64,000 nucleotides of DNA from JAJEFO01 sp965209045 (lineage in GTDB: Bacteria; Pseudomonadota; Alphaproteobacteria; Rhodobacterales; Rhodobacteraceae). Below, in pieces: positions 17,490-26,839 of the stretch; position 1 is the stretch's first letter; every line of letters starts with the position of its first letter. The translations under genes were made by a program, and so were the position numbers. The DNA is taken from contig CBDBPW010000001.1 of NCBI GenBank assembly GCA_965209045.1, forward strand, positions 124,001 to 188,000. The letters run 5' to 3'. A model generated the notes under the pieces. That model saw nothing but the letters and a program-made list of their open reading frames with translations. It had not been told where the DNA came from and made no database searches.

Positions 17490-19139
17490 ATGAAAACAAG
17501 TGTTTACAACTACATGAGGCGCGCCGGAAAGATGCAGCGCCGCGACGTGCTCAAGGGCCTCGGCGCCGCAGGCACGATGGCGGCATTCTCGGGTGTCTCG
17601 ACCGGGGCAAGCGTGCGTCCAGGCTGGGCGGCGTCGCATGACAGGCTGCGCGCCGACATCCTGAAGATACCCGGCGTCGGCATGGGATCACCCACTGACC
17701 CGGACTGGCAGAAGGTCGGAGAAATGTGTCTCGGCCCGATCAAGGAGGTCGTCAGCGAAGGCGAATTCGCGGGCGTCGAACTGACCTTCATGGGGCTCAA
17801 CAACCAGAACCTGCACAACTTCCTGTTCCGCGGATTCCTGAAGCCTTGGGAAGCCTACACGGGAGCGACGATCAACTGGATCGACCTTGCGCAGGCGGAC
17901 TACAACGCGCGGCTTCAGCAATCGATCGCGACCGGCACCGTGGATTTCGACATCATCGAGATGGGCGCACCGTTCGAAGGCGACGTTCTGGGCAGGGGAA
18001 TGGCTTCGGTCATGCCAGGCTGGGTCAAGGACGTCATCGACATGGAAGACTACGTGGGCTACCTGAAGGCGCCTGTCGGCACCTGGGACGGCAAGACCTA
18101 CCGGATCTCCATCGACGGCGACTGCCACACGTTCGCCTACCGGACCGACTACTTCGGGGAGGGATCGCTAACCGGGCGCAACGTGCCTGCGACCTGGCAG
18201 GAAATCAATGAAATCTCCAAGGAACTCAAGGGCAAGGCCGACCCGCTGACCGGGCTGGACGCCCATGGCTACCTTGATCCCCTCAAGGGCTGGGGCGGTT
18301 TCGGCTTCTATTTCCTCGAGAACCGCGCGGCAGCCTATGCCAAGCATCCGAACGATCCGGCCTGGCTGTTCGATCCCGACACGATGAAGCCCAGGGTCAA
18401 CAACCCGGCCTGGGTCCAGGCGATCCAGGACGTTCTCGACCTGATCGAGGCTGATGCCTACCCGGCGGACCAGATCAACGCCGACCCGGGCACGACCGCG
18501 TTCCAGCAGTTTCTCGCTGGCACAGGCTCGATGCTCATGTGGTGGGGCGACGTGGGCTCGAATGCGCGCACCTCTGACACCTCCGTCGTGGGCGACGTCG
18601 TGGGCTTCGGCATCAACCCTGCCTCCGACCGCGTCTACAACGCGGCCACGGGAGCGTGGGAAGACACCATGAACGAGGCGCCCAACATGGCCTACATCGG
18701 CTGGGGAGTGTACGTCATGGCGACGGTCGACAGCGACTCGAAGAAGCAGAAGGCGGCCTGGTCGGCGGCGGCGCACCTCGGGGGCAAGGACCTCTCCCTT
18801 TGGGCTTCGGCGTACCCGTCCGGATTCCAGCCTTACCGGAACAGTCACTTCAACTACGACGAATGGGAGGAAGCAGGCTACGACCGCGCGTTCATCGAAG
18901 ACTATCTCGGCTCGAACGCGGACAGCTACAACCACCCGAACGCGGCCATCGAACCCCGCATCCCGGGCATCTTCCAGTACTACTCGGTTGCGGAAGACGA
19001 ACTGGCCAAGGGCTTTGCGGGCCAGTACGGCTCTGCCCAGGAAACGGCTGACGCCATTGCAGCGGCCTGGGAGAACATCACTGACCAGATCGGGCGCGAC
19101 CAGCAGATCGCACTCTACAGGGCTTCGCTTGGGCTCTGA
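17490..19139 (+). CDS. ABC transporter solute-binding protein, family 1, Tat-type signal
   Basis: A 549-residue extracytoplasmic binding protein, longer than most family 1 sugar-binding proteins (about 420). The N-terminus has a twin-arginine signal, QRRDVLKGLGAAG, so export folded through Tat is likely. The lobe-1 pattern (WEAYTGATINWID, FDIIEMGAPFEGD) and the C-terminal helices fit UgpB-like proteins. AAGGGAAGGAA precedes the start. It is followed by a strong hairpin and two permease genes. The ligand is probably a sugar or oligosaccharide given the kinase/isomerase operon that faces it. Confidence 0.85.
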   Translation: MKTSVYNYMRRAGKMQRRDVLKGLGAAGTMAAFSGVSTGASVRPGWAASHDRLRADILKIPGVGMGSPTDPDWQKVGEMCLGPIKEVVSEGEFAGVELTFMGLNNQNLHNFLFRGFLKPWEAYTGATINWIDLAQADYNARLQQSIATGTVDFDIIEMGAPFEGDVLGRGMASVMPGWVKDVIDMEDYVGYLKAPVGTWDGKTYRISIDGDCHTFAYRTDYFGEGSLTGRNVPATWQEINEISKELKGKADPLTGLDAHGYLDPLKGWGGFGFYFLENRAAAYAKHPNDPAWLFDPDTMKPRVNNPAWVQAIQDVLDLIEADAYPADQINADPGTTAFQQFLAGTGSMLMWWGDVGSNARTSDTSVVGDVVGFGINPASDRVYNAATGAWEDTMNEAPNMAYIGWGVYVMATVDSDSKKQKAAWSAAAHLGGKDLSLWASAYPSGFQPYRNSHFNYDEWEEAGYDRAFIEDYLGSNADSYNHPNAAIEPRIPGIFQYYSVAEDELAKGFAGQYGSAQETADAIAAAWENITDQIGRDQQIALYRASLGL

Positions 19140-19173
19140 TCCGGGTCGCGCCGCGCACGCGCGGCAACCATTC

Positions 19174-19203
19174 CCCGGGGGGCCTCCAGACCGGCCCCCC
19201 GGG
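19174..19203 (+). terminator. Strong intercistronic hairpin between binding protein and permease
   Basis: CCCGGGGGGCC and GGCCCCCCGGG form a perfect 11-base stem with an 8-base loop, 35 bases after the binding-protein stop. There is no long T tract. In ABC operons such hairpins commonly protect the binding-protein mRNA or partly terminate transcription, which gives more binding protein than permease. Confidence 0.7.
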
Positions 19204-19226
19204 TTCTTCGCCGAAAGCCGGAACGC

Positions 19227-20330
19227 ATGAGCCAGGGTGACCTTTTGCACGTCGTGACCGGCGACGACATCGGAGAGCGACGCAGGTTCATCGGCAAGGC
19301 CCTCATCTGGGGGTCCTTCGCGGTCATGGTTGCGGCATTCGCCTGGTGCGCCATGGCACGCACAGGATACCTGGCCTGGGAGCTGGCGAACTGGCGTTTG
19401 GCGCTGTACGCCTATCTGCTCTGGGCAACCTGCCTGTGCATAGCGCAGGTCGTGCTCCACGGCGAACAGGGGAAGCGGACACTGTTCGTGCTGCCCGCAA
19501 CGCTGTTTGTCGTTGCGATGGTGATCTTTCCGCTGATCTTCGCGCTGACGCTTGCCTTCTCGAACTGGAACCTCTCGGCATTCGAGGGGCCGAAATTCAA
19601 CGGTTTCGACAACGTCCGGCAGATGTGGACCGATCCGTTCTACTGGAACGCGCTGAAGAACATGGTCTACTACACGCTCGCCATACTCGTGGAATACTCC
19701 ATTGCCTTCGGACTGGCGCTGATCCAGGCGAGCCAGATCCGGGCGCGGAAGTTCTTTCGCGTGGCGTTCCTGATGCCGCTCATGCTCTCGCCCGTGGCCG
19801 TGTCATGGATGGTCGGCAAGTCAATGCTGGAAATCCGGTTCGGACCGATCTCGCGGCTGGCGCGCTGGCTGGGCTGGGACCGGCCGAGCTTCTTCGGCGA
19901 TCCCGAGATCGCCCGGCTGACCATCATGATCATGGATGCCTGGACATTCATTCCCTTCATGATGATCATGCTGCTCGCAGGACTCCAGGCGATCCCCCGC
20001 GAGGTTCAGGAGGCTGCCCGAGTCGACGGCGCCAGCGGCTGGCGCAGCTTTTGGGAGGTGACGTTTCCCCTGATGCTTCCCGTCTCGCTGACGGCAATCC
20101 TGATCCGCATCATTTTCAAGCTGAAGCTGGCCGACATCATCATCAACGTCACGTCCGGCGGTCCTGGGGGCGCGACGGACAGCGTGACAAGCTTCATCTT
20201 CCGCGAGTATCGAGACCGTTCCAACGTCGGCTACGGAACGCTGCTCGCGATCGTCTACCTCGTGCTGATCGTCATCGCGATAACGGTCTTCATGAAGGCG
20301 GTCGACCGCTGGATGAACCCGAGGTACTGA
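19227..20330 (+). CDS. Sugar ABC transporter permease (MalF/UgpA type)
   Basis: A 367-residue inner-membrane permease. An N-terminal extension with two hydrophobic segments (about 25-45 and 60-78) precedes the usual six-helix BPD core. The EAA loop reads EVQEAARVDGASGWRSFWEVTFPLMLP, which contacts the ATPase. It follows the hairpin after the binding-protein gene and ends 1 base before its partner permease. The extension makes it longer than the usual 290-310 residues. Confidence 0.9.
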   Translation: MSQGDLLHVVTGDDIGERRRFIGKALIWGSFAVMVAAFAWCAMARTGYLAWELANWRLALYAYLLWATCLCIAQVVLHGEQGKRTLFVLPATLFVVAMVIFPLIFALTLAFSNWNLSAFEGPKFNGFDNVRQMWTDPFYWNALKNMVYYTLAILVEYSIAFGLALIQASQIRARKFFRVAFLMPLMLSPVAVSWMVGKSMLEIRFGPISRLARWLGWDRPSFFGDPEIARLTIMIMDAWTFIPFMMIMLLAGLQAIPREVQEAARVDGASGWRSFWEVTFPLMLPVSLTAILIRIIFKLKLADIIINVTSGGPGGATDSVTSFIFREYRDRSNVGYGTLLAIVYLVLIVIAITVFMKAVDRWMNPRY

Positions 20331-20331
20331 G

Positions 20332-21249
20332 ATGGCCGAACAGATCTTTCGCGACCATTCCAGCGACCTGTCGTTCAAGGCAAAGTGGTATGCGGGTCGT
20401 GTCGCGGTCTACGGCATCCTGGCCTTCTGGACGGTCGTGTGCCTGTTTCCGATCTACTGGACCGTCTCGACGAGCTTCAAGCTGGCGCCCAACGTCATGC
20501 AGGGGCACATGATTCCCTTTGTCGACTTCTGGCCGGCCTGGAAGGGCTGGGACAGTCTTGGACTTTCGCCAAGACTGATCGGGCAGGAATCCACCGTGCG
20601 CGAGGAATTCCTGAAGCGCTTCACCAATTCGGCGATCACAAGCGTTTCGGCCTCGGTTCTGGCGGTCGCCCTCGGTTCGCTTGCCGCCTACGGCCTCAGC
20701 CGGTTCCGCTACAAGTTCGGCTTCATGCGGAATCCGGACATCTCGTTCTTCTTCCTCAGCCAGTTGATCCTGCCACCGGTGGTGCTCGCCCTGCCCTTCC
20801 TGGTGCTCTATCGTTCGCTAGACCTGCTCGACACGCGGATTGGCCTGATTCTCCTGTACACGCTGACGGTGCTCCCGATCGTCATCTGGATCATGCGCGA
20901 CCAGTTCCAGTCGATCCCGGTGGAACTTGAGGAAGCCGCGCTCGTGGACGGGCTCTCGATCTGGCAGGCGTTCCTGACGATCGTCATGCCGATCGCGCTT
21001 CCCGGCATGGTCGCGGCCTTCATCCTCTCTCTTGTCCTGACGTGGAACGAGTACTTCTTCGCGGCGCTGCTGACGTCTACCGACGCCAAGACACTGCCGG
21101 TGATGGTGGCGAGCCAGACCGGCAGCCAGGGAATAAACTGGTGGGCGATGGCAGCACTCTCGACCGCAGCGATCGTGCCGCTGATCATCATAGGCGTGGT
21201 TCTCGAACGCTTCATCATAAAGGGAATGGCCGCAGGCGCGGTGAAGTGA
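20332..21249 (+). CDS. Sugar ABC transporter permease (MalG/UgpE type)
   Basis: A 305-residue permease with six hydrophobic segments. The EAA loop is ELEEAALVDGLSIWQAFLTIVMPIALP. Together with the 19227 permease it forms the membrane channel. It starts 1 base after the stop of the first permease. It is the last gene before the convergent FGGY kinase operon; the 255-base gap between them shows no clear terminator. Confidence 0.92.
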   Translation: MAEQIFRDHSSDLSFKAKWYAGRVAVYGILAFWTVVCLFPIYWTVSTSFKLAPNVMQGHMIPFVDFWPAWKGWDSLGLSPRLIGQESTVREEFLKRFTNSAITSVSASVLAVALGSLAAYGLSRFRYKFGFMRNPDISFFFLSQLILPPVVLALPFLVLYRSLDLLDTRIGLILLYTLTVLPIVIWIMRDQFQSIPVELEEAALVDGLSIWQAFLTIVMPIALPGMVAAFILSLVLTWNEYFFAALLTSTDAKTLPVMVASQTGSQGINWWAMAALSTAAIVPLIIIGVVLERFIIKGMAAGAVK

Positions 21250-21504
21250 CAAGGACCGCAGGCGACCGGCGCGGGCGCGTTGTGCCGAAACCGTCGTTCA
21301 AGACCCGCGACCAGGAGGCAAGGGCCGAGGCGAACCGTTGCCCGAACTTGAGGTTCCGGGCGAAACGCGCGAGCGGGAGCGATTTCGCGGGACCGCGTGG
21401 CGCTGCCCTGAACGGCCAAGCCAGGACTTGCCCCGGAGCTTGGCTCGTCACCGCTTCAGTGCATGATTGTCGTCCTGGCATCCGACGTTCATTGCATGAC
21501 GCCG

Positions 21505-23019
21505 CTACTGGTCCGCCGCCTCCATGTCCTCGCTCAACTCGGCCGCGATGTCCTTCGTCTGCTCGTAGAGACGCAGGAAGCGCCGGTAGTGACGGTCATG
21601 CAAGGCCAGGCGCTTTGGATTGACTGTCTCTGCCGGCGGGTTCCAGGCGGCAATGTCCGTCAATTCAACCTGGCCAACGGCAAGCGCCGCGAGGAACGCG
21701 TCGCCATAGCTGGCGCCAACCGAGACCCTGCTGACGATCTGTGACACGTCGCCGAAATCCGAGGTTGACTGCAGCCAGAGCGGATTCCGGGTGCCTCCGC
21801 CAACAGCCAGGATGCGTTCCGGGTTCGCGCCCACGTCGCGGTACGTCTCGATGACGTGGGCGGTGCCCATGGCGACGCCCTCGATCATCGCGCGGTAGAT
21901 GTCTCCTCTTGCGTGGGTCAGGTTCAGTCCGAAAAGGACGCCCTTCGCCCTCGGGTCGTGAATCGGCGTACGCTCGCCCGAGAAATAGGGAAGCACTATC
22001 AGGCCGTTAGCGCAAGGCGGCGATTCTGCGGCCTCGGAGGCAAGCCTGGAGAATGCCTCGTCGCGACGGAGATCCCTGGCGAAGTGGTCGCGAAACCAGT
22101 GGGTGAGAGTGCCAGAGGTGGCGAGTCCTGCCATGGATGCGTGCTGGCCGGGGAAAAGCCAGGGAGCATACCAGAGACGCGGGTCTCGCACCGGTTCGCC
22201 CGTCACCTGGATGACGAAGATGGTCGAGCCGTACATCATCATCATGTCGCCAGGACTGCAAACGCCGACGCTGACGGCTTCCGCCGCCGCGTCGATGGTG
22301 CCACAAGTGACGGGCGTGCCTTGCGCCAGACCGGTTTCGGCCGCGGCCCACGCGGTGACGAAACCCGCGATCTCGCTGCTCCAGCACAGTTTCGGCAGCC
22401 GATCAAGCGGAGTGATCTCTCCGGTCAGCGCGTCCGACCAGCCCTGCTCGCCCACGTCGTACAGCGGGCTGAAGTTCGCAGCCGTATAGTGGTCGATCGC
22501 GTATTCGCCGGTCAGGCGGTGCGTGATGAAACTTGTCGAGGTCAGTATCTTGTGCGTCCTCGCGTGCAGATCAGGATGGTTTCTCCTGAACCAGAGGACT
22601 TTCGGCCCGACTGACTGCGACGTCAGGGCATTGCCGCAGGTGTCGAGGATCCTGTCCTCGCCGATTTCGGCGTTGAGGTAGGCGATCTCCTTCTCCGCCC
22701 TGGTGTCCACGCCATACAGGACGCCGTTCATCAGCGGCCTTCCATCGGCATCGACGGGCAGCATGCACGGGCCGATGGCCGAGACCGCGAGCGCCGCGAC
22801 ATCGCATGGATCGATGCCGCTCTCGGCCAAGAGCTGGCGGATGAGCCGCACCGTATCGTCCCACCAGTCCTCCTCGGGCCGATGCTCTGCCCAGCCCGGT
22901 CGCGGCACGAGCATTTCGTGCAGATGCGCGGCCTGGGCAACAATCCTGCCGGTGCGGACGCACACCAATGCTCCCTTGGATTCGTAGGTCCCTATGTCGA
23001 TGCCGAGCGTGTGGGTCAT
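21505..23019 (-). CDS. FGGY-family carbohydrate kinase (xylulokinase-like)
   Basis: A 504-residue two-domain sugar kinase. The N-terminal phosphate loop is GIDIGTYESKGALV; GTIDAAAEAVSVG carries the catalytic-type Asp; MMMYGSTIF and LAVGGGTRNPLWLQ are the ATP-binding motifs of domain 2; YFSGERTPIHDP is typical of the xylulose/ribulose kinase branch. The substrate is not deducible. It is the last gene of the five-gene operon. A second kinase (PfkB) in the same operon suggests a substrate phosphorylated twice or two entry sugars. Confidence 0.88.
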   Translation of the reverse strand: MTHTLGIDIGTYESKGALVCVRTGRIVAQAAHLHEMLVPRPGWAEHRPEEDWWDDTVRLIRQLLAESGIDPCDVAALAVSAIGPCMLPVDADGRPLMNGVLYGVDTRAEKEIAYLNAEIGEDRILDTCGNALTSQSVGPKVLWFRRNHPDLHARTHKILTSTSFITHRLTGEYAIDHYTAANFSPLYDVGEQGWSDALTGEITPLDRLPKLCWSSEIAGFVTAWAAAETGLAQGTPVTCGTIDAAAEAVSVGVCSPGDMMMMYGSTIFVIQVTGEPVRDPRLWYAPWLFPGQHASMAGLATSGTLTHWFRDHFARDLRRDEAFSRLASEAAESPPCANGLIVLPYFSGERTPIHDPRAKGVLFGLNLTHARGDIYRAMIEGVAMGTAHVIETYRDVGANPERILAVGGGTRNPLWLQSTSDFGDVSQIVSRVSVGASYGDAFLAALAVGQVELTDIAAWNPPAETVNPKRLALHDRHYRRFLRLYEQTKDIAAELSEDMEAADQ

Positions 23020-23037
23020 GGACTCCGGTCGCGGTCG

Positions 23038-24111
23038 TCAGTCGCGCGAAAAGCTGAAATCCGGACCGATGCGGGCAAGCGCCTCGGCCAGAAGCCTGCA
23101 CAATGCGTCAAGATCGCGAAGGTCCACGACCTCGCACGCAGAATGCGAATACCGCATGGGGAAACCCACGTCGATCGACGCGACACCTTCGCCGACAAGC
23201 TGGACATGGGACAGGTCCGTCAGTACGCCGGTCTGCGCGCTGCGCTGAAGCGGCACGTCGATTGCGCCAGCGGAGTCCTCGAAGAGCCGGACCATCGCCG
23301 GGTGCGGAATCACTCCATTGAGCGTGCCGCGCCCGTGGAAGCTGTAAAGACTGATGCCCGGACCGTGACCTAGCCGCATCTCGCCTCGATCGACCATGTC
23401 GGGCGTGTCCGAGGCAAGCATCAGGTCGACCTGAATCGCGATGTCGGGCAGCAACCGCTGCGCCAGCGGCTGTGCGCCGCGCAGGGTGAATTCCTCCTGC
23501 GTCGAAAACGCGACGTGAACGGTCGGGCCGTGGCTGCGGCCTGCAAGCATTTGGGCCACCTTGATCAGGACGGCACAGCCGGCCCGGTCGTCTATCGCCG
23601 GACCAGTCACTCGGTGTTCGCCCAATGCCAAGCCTCCGGGAAAGTAGACGACCGGCGCGCCGATTCGGACACCGGCCTCTTCGGCCGCCCTGCGGGAGTC
23701 GAAGCCGCAGTCGACGTAGAGGTCCGGACAGCGGACGACCGTGTACCTTTCGTCCGGGGTCGTGGCATGGTGACTCTTGTTGGCGATGATTCCGTTGATG
23801 TCCCGGCCCTCGCCAAGGCAGACGGTCACCATCTGGCTTGCAAGCGCACGCTCTGGCACGCCACCAAGGCGCTCGAGGCGCAGGAATCCGTCGGGCTCGA
23901 TCTTGCGGACCACGAAACCAGGCTGGTCCATGTGCGTGAACAGGAGTATGGTCGGCCCGCTCCCCTCAAACGTGGTCCAAAGATTGCCGAGCCTGTCGCT
24001 TGAGCTTGGCAGCGGCCGGAGATGATCGGCAACCCGCCGGCGCACGCGATCTTCGTGTCCCGAAAGACCAGGAACCGACATGAGATCGGTCAGAAGGTCG
24101 CGGATGCTCAT
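23038..24111 (-). CDS. M42-family metallopeptidase-like protein (SgcX-like)
   Basis: A 357-residue cytoplasmic protein of the M42 family (glutamyl aminopeptidase/FrvX/SgcX). The binuclear metal ligands are visible: H60 and D62 in THMDQPGF, bridging D174 in GPAIDDRAG, catalytic E206 and ligand E207 in STQEEF, D235 and H323 in PMRYSHS. In sugar operons such proteins are thought not to be true peptidases but the reaction is unknown. The ATG overlaps the BtpA-like stop by 4 bases, so the two are coupled. The pair matches the sgcX/sgcQ combination of the E. coli sgc cluster. Confidence 0.85.
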   Translation of the reverse strand: MSIRDLLTDLMSVPGLSGHEDRVRRRVADHLRPLPSSSDRLGNLWTTFEGSGPTILLFTHMDQPGFVVRKIEPDGFLRLERLGGVPERALASQMVTVCLGEGRDINGIIANKSHHATTPDERYTVVRCPDLYVDCGFDSRRAAEEAGVRIGAPVVYFPGGLALGEHRVTGPAIDDRAGCAVLIKVAQMLAGRSHGPTVHVAFSTQEEFTLRGAQPLAQRLLPDIAIQVDLMLASDTPDMVDRGEMRLGHGPGISLYSFHGRGTLNGVIPHPAMVRLFEDSAGAIDVPLQRSAQTGVLTDLSHVQLVGEGVASIDVGFPMRYSHSACEVVDLRDLDALCRLLAEALARIGPDFSFSRD

Positions 24112-24911
24112 CCTGCGCTCCTTGCCCGTTGCACGAAGTCCCTCGCGCGATCAGGATCTACCGCCTTCCACGTATCGCCGTCGAACTTCAGTGCCGAGCC
24201 GACAATGCAGCCGTCGGCGATCTTCAGCACGTCGGCAACGGTCTCGTGCTTCACGCCGGTATTTGCCATCACCGGCGTGTCGGGAAGCACCGCCTTCACC
24301 GCTTCCAGGTCTTCCATGCGCGCAGCCTCGCCGGTGATCGTGCCGGAGACAAGCACGGCGTCCGGGATCGAGGAGAAGACCGCGGAGCGAGCCCTGTCCG
24401 GGAGCGGTCGGCGGTCGAGGCTGTCGGCGAACTCGGCAGAGATGTTGTAGAGCATTGCGAGATCCGGACGCCCGAGCCGATCACGATATCGCATCGCCCT
24501 GCCGGCATCAGGTGTCCAGGGCCCCATGTCGGAGGCGTAGGTGCCGGTAAAGATCTCCCGGCAGAATGCCGCGCCGGTGGCTGCGGCAAGTGCGACCGTC
24601 GCCATTGGGTCCCATAGCACGTTGACGCCGAAGGGCACGGTGACCTCGTTCTTCAGTTGCCCGATGACGAATGCCATTGTCGCGGTGGAGGCGGTGTCGA
24701 CGTCGAATTCGTAGGGCCTGTCGTTCTCGTTGCCGAACATGACCGCGTCGAACCCGGCGTCCTGGAGGGCGACAAGGTCTGCGCGCGCCGACGCAACAAG
24801 ATCATCAATGCCGGCCGTGGCGTCATGAAGCGGCGTGCCGGGCAGGGCGCCAAGGTGAACCATGCCGACAATCGGCCTGGCCGTCCCGAAGAGCGTCCGA
24901 AATCTGGTCAT
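24108..24911 (-). CDS. BtpA/SgcQ family TIM-barrel protein
   Basis: A 267-residue protein of the BtpA family (PF03437). The opening IVGMVHLGALPGTP and the MFGNENDRPY segment are diagnostic; VPFGVNVLWDP and the closing IVGSALKFDGDTWK fit a phosphate-binding barrel. The family includes BtpA, implicated in photosystem I stability in cyanobacteria, and SgcQ of an enterobacterial sugar cluster; no reaction is established to my knowledge. The ATG at 24911 follows GAGGAGGGG. No aldolase is seen in the operon, so a lyase role here is possible but speculative. Confidence 0.87.
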   Translation of the reverse strand: MTRFRTLFGTARPIVGMVHLGALPGTPLHDATAGIDDLVASARADLVALQDAGFDAVMFGNENDRPYEFDVDTASTATMAFVIGQLKNEVTVPFGVNVLWDPMATVALAAATGAAFCREIFTGTYASDMGPWTPDAGRAMRYRDRLGRPDLAMLYNISAEFADSLDRRPLPDRARSAVFSSIPDAVLVSGTITGEAARMEDLEAVKAVLPDTPVMANTGVKHETVADVLKIADGCIVGSALKFDGDTWKAVDPDRARDFVQRARSAG

Positions 24912-24977
24912 CGACCCCTCCTCCCCGATGCGACCCACGGCGCAGTCGGCAACCGTTCGTGGAACGCCGGATCGCGC

Positions 24978-25859
24978 CTACGCACGGGCAAGAAATGCCT
25001 CGACGGCCGTGTGCGTGACCTCTGGGCGCAGGTCAACGGGTGAGGACACGAGCAAGCCGGCGGCAGCCTGGGCAAATCGCAGTGCCAGGTGGAGCGAATC
25101 CCCCGCCGTGAGCCGGGCGGCGAGAGCGCCCGTGAACATGTCCCCTGCCCCATGCGTGCTCGCGACCTTGACAGAAAATGCCCGATGATGCGTCATCTTG
25201 TTGTTCTCCAGCAGCATCGCGCCATTGGCGCCTTGGGTCAAGACAACGGCGCCCGGCACCATGCCTGCAAGCGTCGTCAGGGCGGCTTCCGGATTGCGGT
25301 GCCCTGTCAGCCCTTCGGCTTCGACGAGGTTCAGGACCAGCACGTCGATGCGCTCGGCCAGCTCGACGGGGATCCGGCGCGCCGGCGCGGCATTCGCAAT
25401 CAGCAGGGAATCAGGCGGCAGGCGGGAGGCAAAGGCAAGGTTTGCGGCCTCGGGAATCTCGTTTTGGAGAAGACCTGCCACGGGCGGCTCACGCCACGAG
25501 ACCTCGCCGTCGTTGTCGAGATTTGCGCCCGGGACAATGACGGCGCCGTACTCGCCCGAGGGCAGCGTGATCGCGACGCTCATGCCGGTCGGCGCGTCGG
25601 CTTCCAGGACAAGCGCATGCTCGACCCCCGCAACGTCCATCGCGGCGCGGATTGTCTCTGCGGCCCTGTCTCGCCCGACCCGTCCGGCCATGGCGACGCG
25701 CGCACCCATGCGTGCGGCTGCCATGGCCTGATTGCCGCCCTTCCCGCCGGAACGATAGTCGACGCGCGTTCCGGGAAGCGTTTCGTCCAGCCCCGGCATG
25801 CGTGGTGCATCCACGACGACATCGTGATGCAGCGCTCCAAGAACGACGATCCCGCTCAT
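24978..25859 (-). CDS. PfkB-family sugar kinase (ribokinase-like)
   Basis: A 293-residue ribokinase-family kinase. Signature 1 is GGKGGNQAMAAARMGA (substrate and fold), and signature 2 is THGAGDMFTGAL with the catalytic Asp and the anion hole. Its closest look is ribokinase-like, but sugar specificity is not readable. The ATG overlaps the stop of the isomerase gene by 4 bases and a 66-base gap separates it from the BtpA-like gene. It is the second kinase of this operon. Confidence 0.9.
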   Translation of the reverse strand: MSGIVVLGALHHDVVVDAPRMPGLDETLPGTRVDYRSGGKGGNQAMAAARMGARVAMAGRVGRDRAAETIRAAMDVAGVEHALVLEADAPTGMSVAITLPSGEYGAVIVPGANLDNDGEVSWREPPVAGLLQNEIPEAANLAFASRLPPDSLLIANAAPARRIPVELAERIDVLVLNLVEAEGLTGHRNPEAALTTLAGMVPGAVVLTQGANGAMLLENNKMTHHRAFSVKVASTHGAGDMFTGALAARLTAGDSLHLALRFAQAAAGLLVSSPVDLRPEVTHTAVEAFLARA

Positions 25860-26839
25860 GCGCCGTAGAGTGCGCGGGAAACGATGCGCTGGCTGACTGC
25901 GGCATCCTGGCGGGAGATTGCCGCAGAAAGTTCCCTGTTGCCGCGAAGTTTGTCGGCCGCGGCACGGAGTCGTTCGGCCATGTGGATGTTCGTTCGCACC
26001 TCCTCGACCGGATCCAGCCCCGAGTGATCCGGGAACGTGTCGAAGTAGATCACGCCTCGGTAGCCGATGCGGTCCAGCTCGACGAAGAGCTCGACCGTCG
26101 CAACCGGATGCACGGTGCCGACCATCAAGCCGTCGTCGCGCTTGCCATAGCCATCGTTCAGATGAACGCCAAGCAACCGGGAATGGCGCGCGACAAGACT
26201 CGCGGCATGTGCCGGCATCTCGTCTGCCTGGAGGACGTGGGCGAAGTCGAGCGTGACGCCGACGTTGGGCCGGTCCAGCTCCTTCGCGGCGAGAAGCGTG
26301 GTCCCGATGTCAGGCATCAGCGAATGTGCTCGCGGGTCGTTCGGCTTGTACTCGATGGCGATGTCAATTTCGCGATTGTGGTCGGCGACCTCGGCCATCG
26401 CCGATATCGTGTCGTCCCAGGCCCGGGCATAGTCCAGCTGGAAGGCATAGTCGAACCCGTCCTGTCCCATCCAGAGCGTCAACTGCCGGGCGCCCAGCCT
26501 GGCACAGATGTCGATCGCCTCGCGCGTCTGATCGATGGCCTTTCGACGAACGGCGGAATCAGGATTCGTAAATGCGCCAATGGCGTAGGCAGGTTCTCCG
26601 TAGTACCGCATGGCAAGACCGTTCAGGCTCACTCCGTTGGCCGCAAGAGCGGCGCGCACCGCGGCCTCGCTGGCGACAGAGACCTGGTCGGGGAAATTGA
26701 GATCGGCAGCGTCAAGGCCGCCGACACGGGCGGCAAGTTCCAGCAGATGCGGCACGTCGCGCCGCCCCGGCGGAAGGGCAGCCTTGAAGGCGTTCAGGCG
26801 TGCCGCATATTGCTGGCGGTTCGAACGGACTGCAGGCAT
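25856..26839 (-). CDS. Sugar isomerase/epimerase, xylose-isomerase-like TIM barrel
   Basis: A 327-residue AP-endonuclease/xylose-isomerase-fold protein. Metal-site segments of the family are visible: IAIEYKPNDP (Glu), VGVTLDFAHVLQ (Asp, His), LLGVHLNDGYGKRDD (His) and VIYFDTF (Asp). It likely interconverts aldose and ketose forms before phosphorylation. It is the first gene of the minus-strand operon, with TAAGGAGACGGG as ribosome site. It is divergent from the GntR gene over a 784-base gap. L-rhamnose isomerase-type activity is one possibility, not proven. Confidence 0.82.
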   Translation of the reverse strand: MPAVRSNRQQYAARLNAFKAALPPGRRDVPHLLELAARVGGLDAADLNFPDQVSVASEAAVRAALAANGVSLNGLAMRYYGEPAYAIGAFTNPDSAVRRKAIDQTREAIDICARLGARQLTLWMGQDGFDYAFQLDYARAWDDTISAMAEVADHNREIDIAIEYKPNDPRAHSLMPDIGTTLLAAKELDRPNVGVTLDFAHVLQADEMPAHAASLVARHSRLLGVHLNDGYGKRDDGLMVGTVHPVATVELFVELDRIGYRGVIYFDTFPDHSGLDPVEEVRTNIHMAERLRAAADKLRGNRELSAAISRQDAAVSQRIVSRALYGA

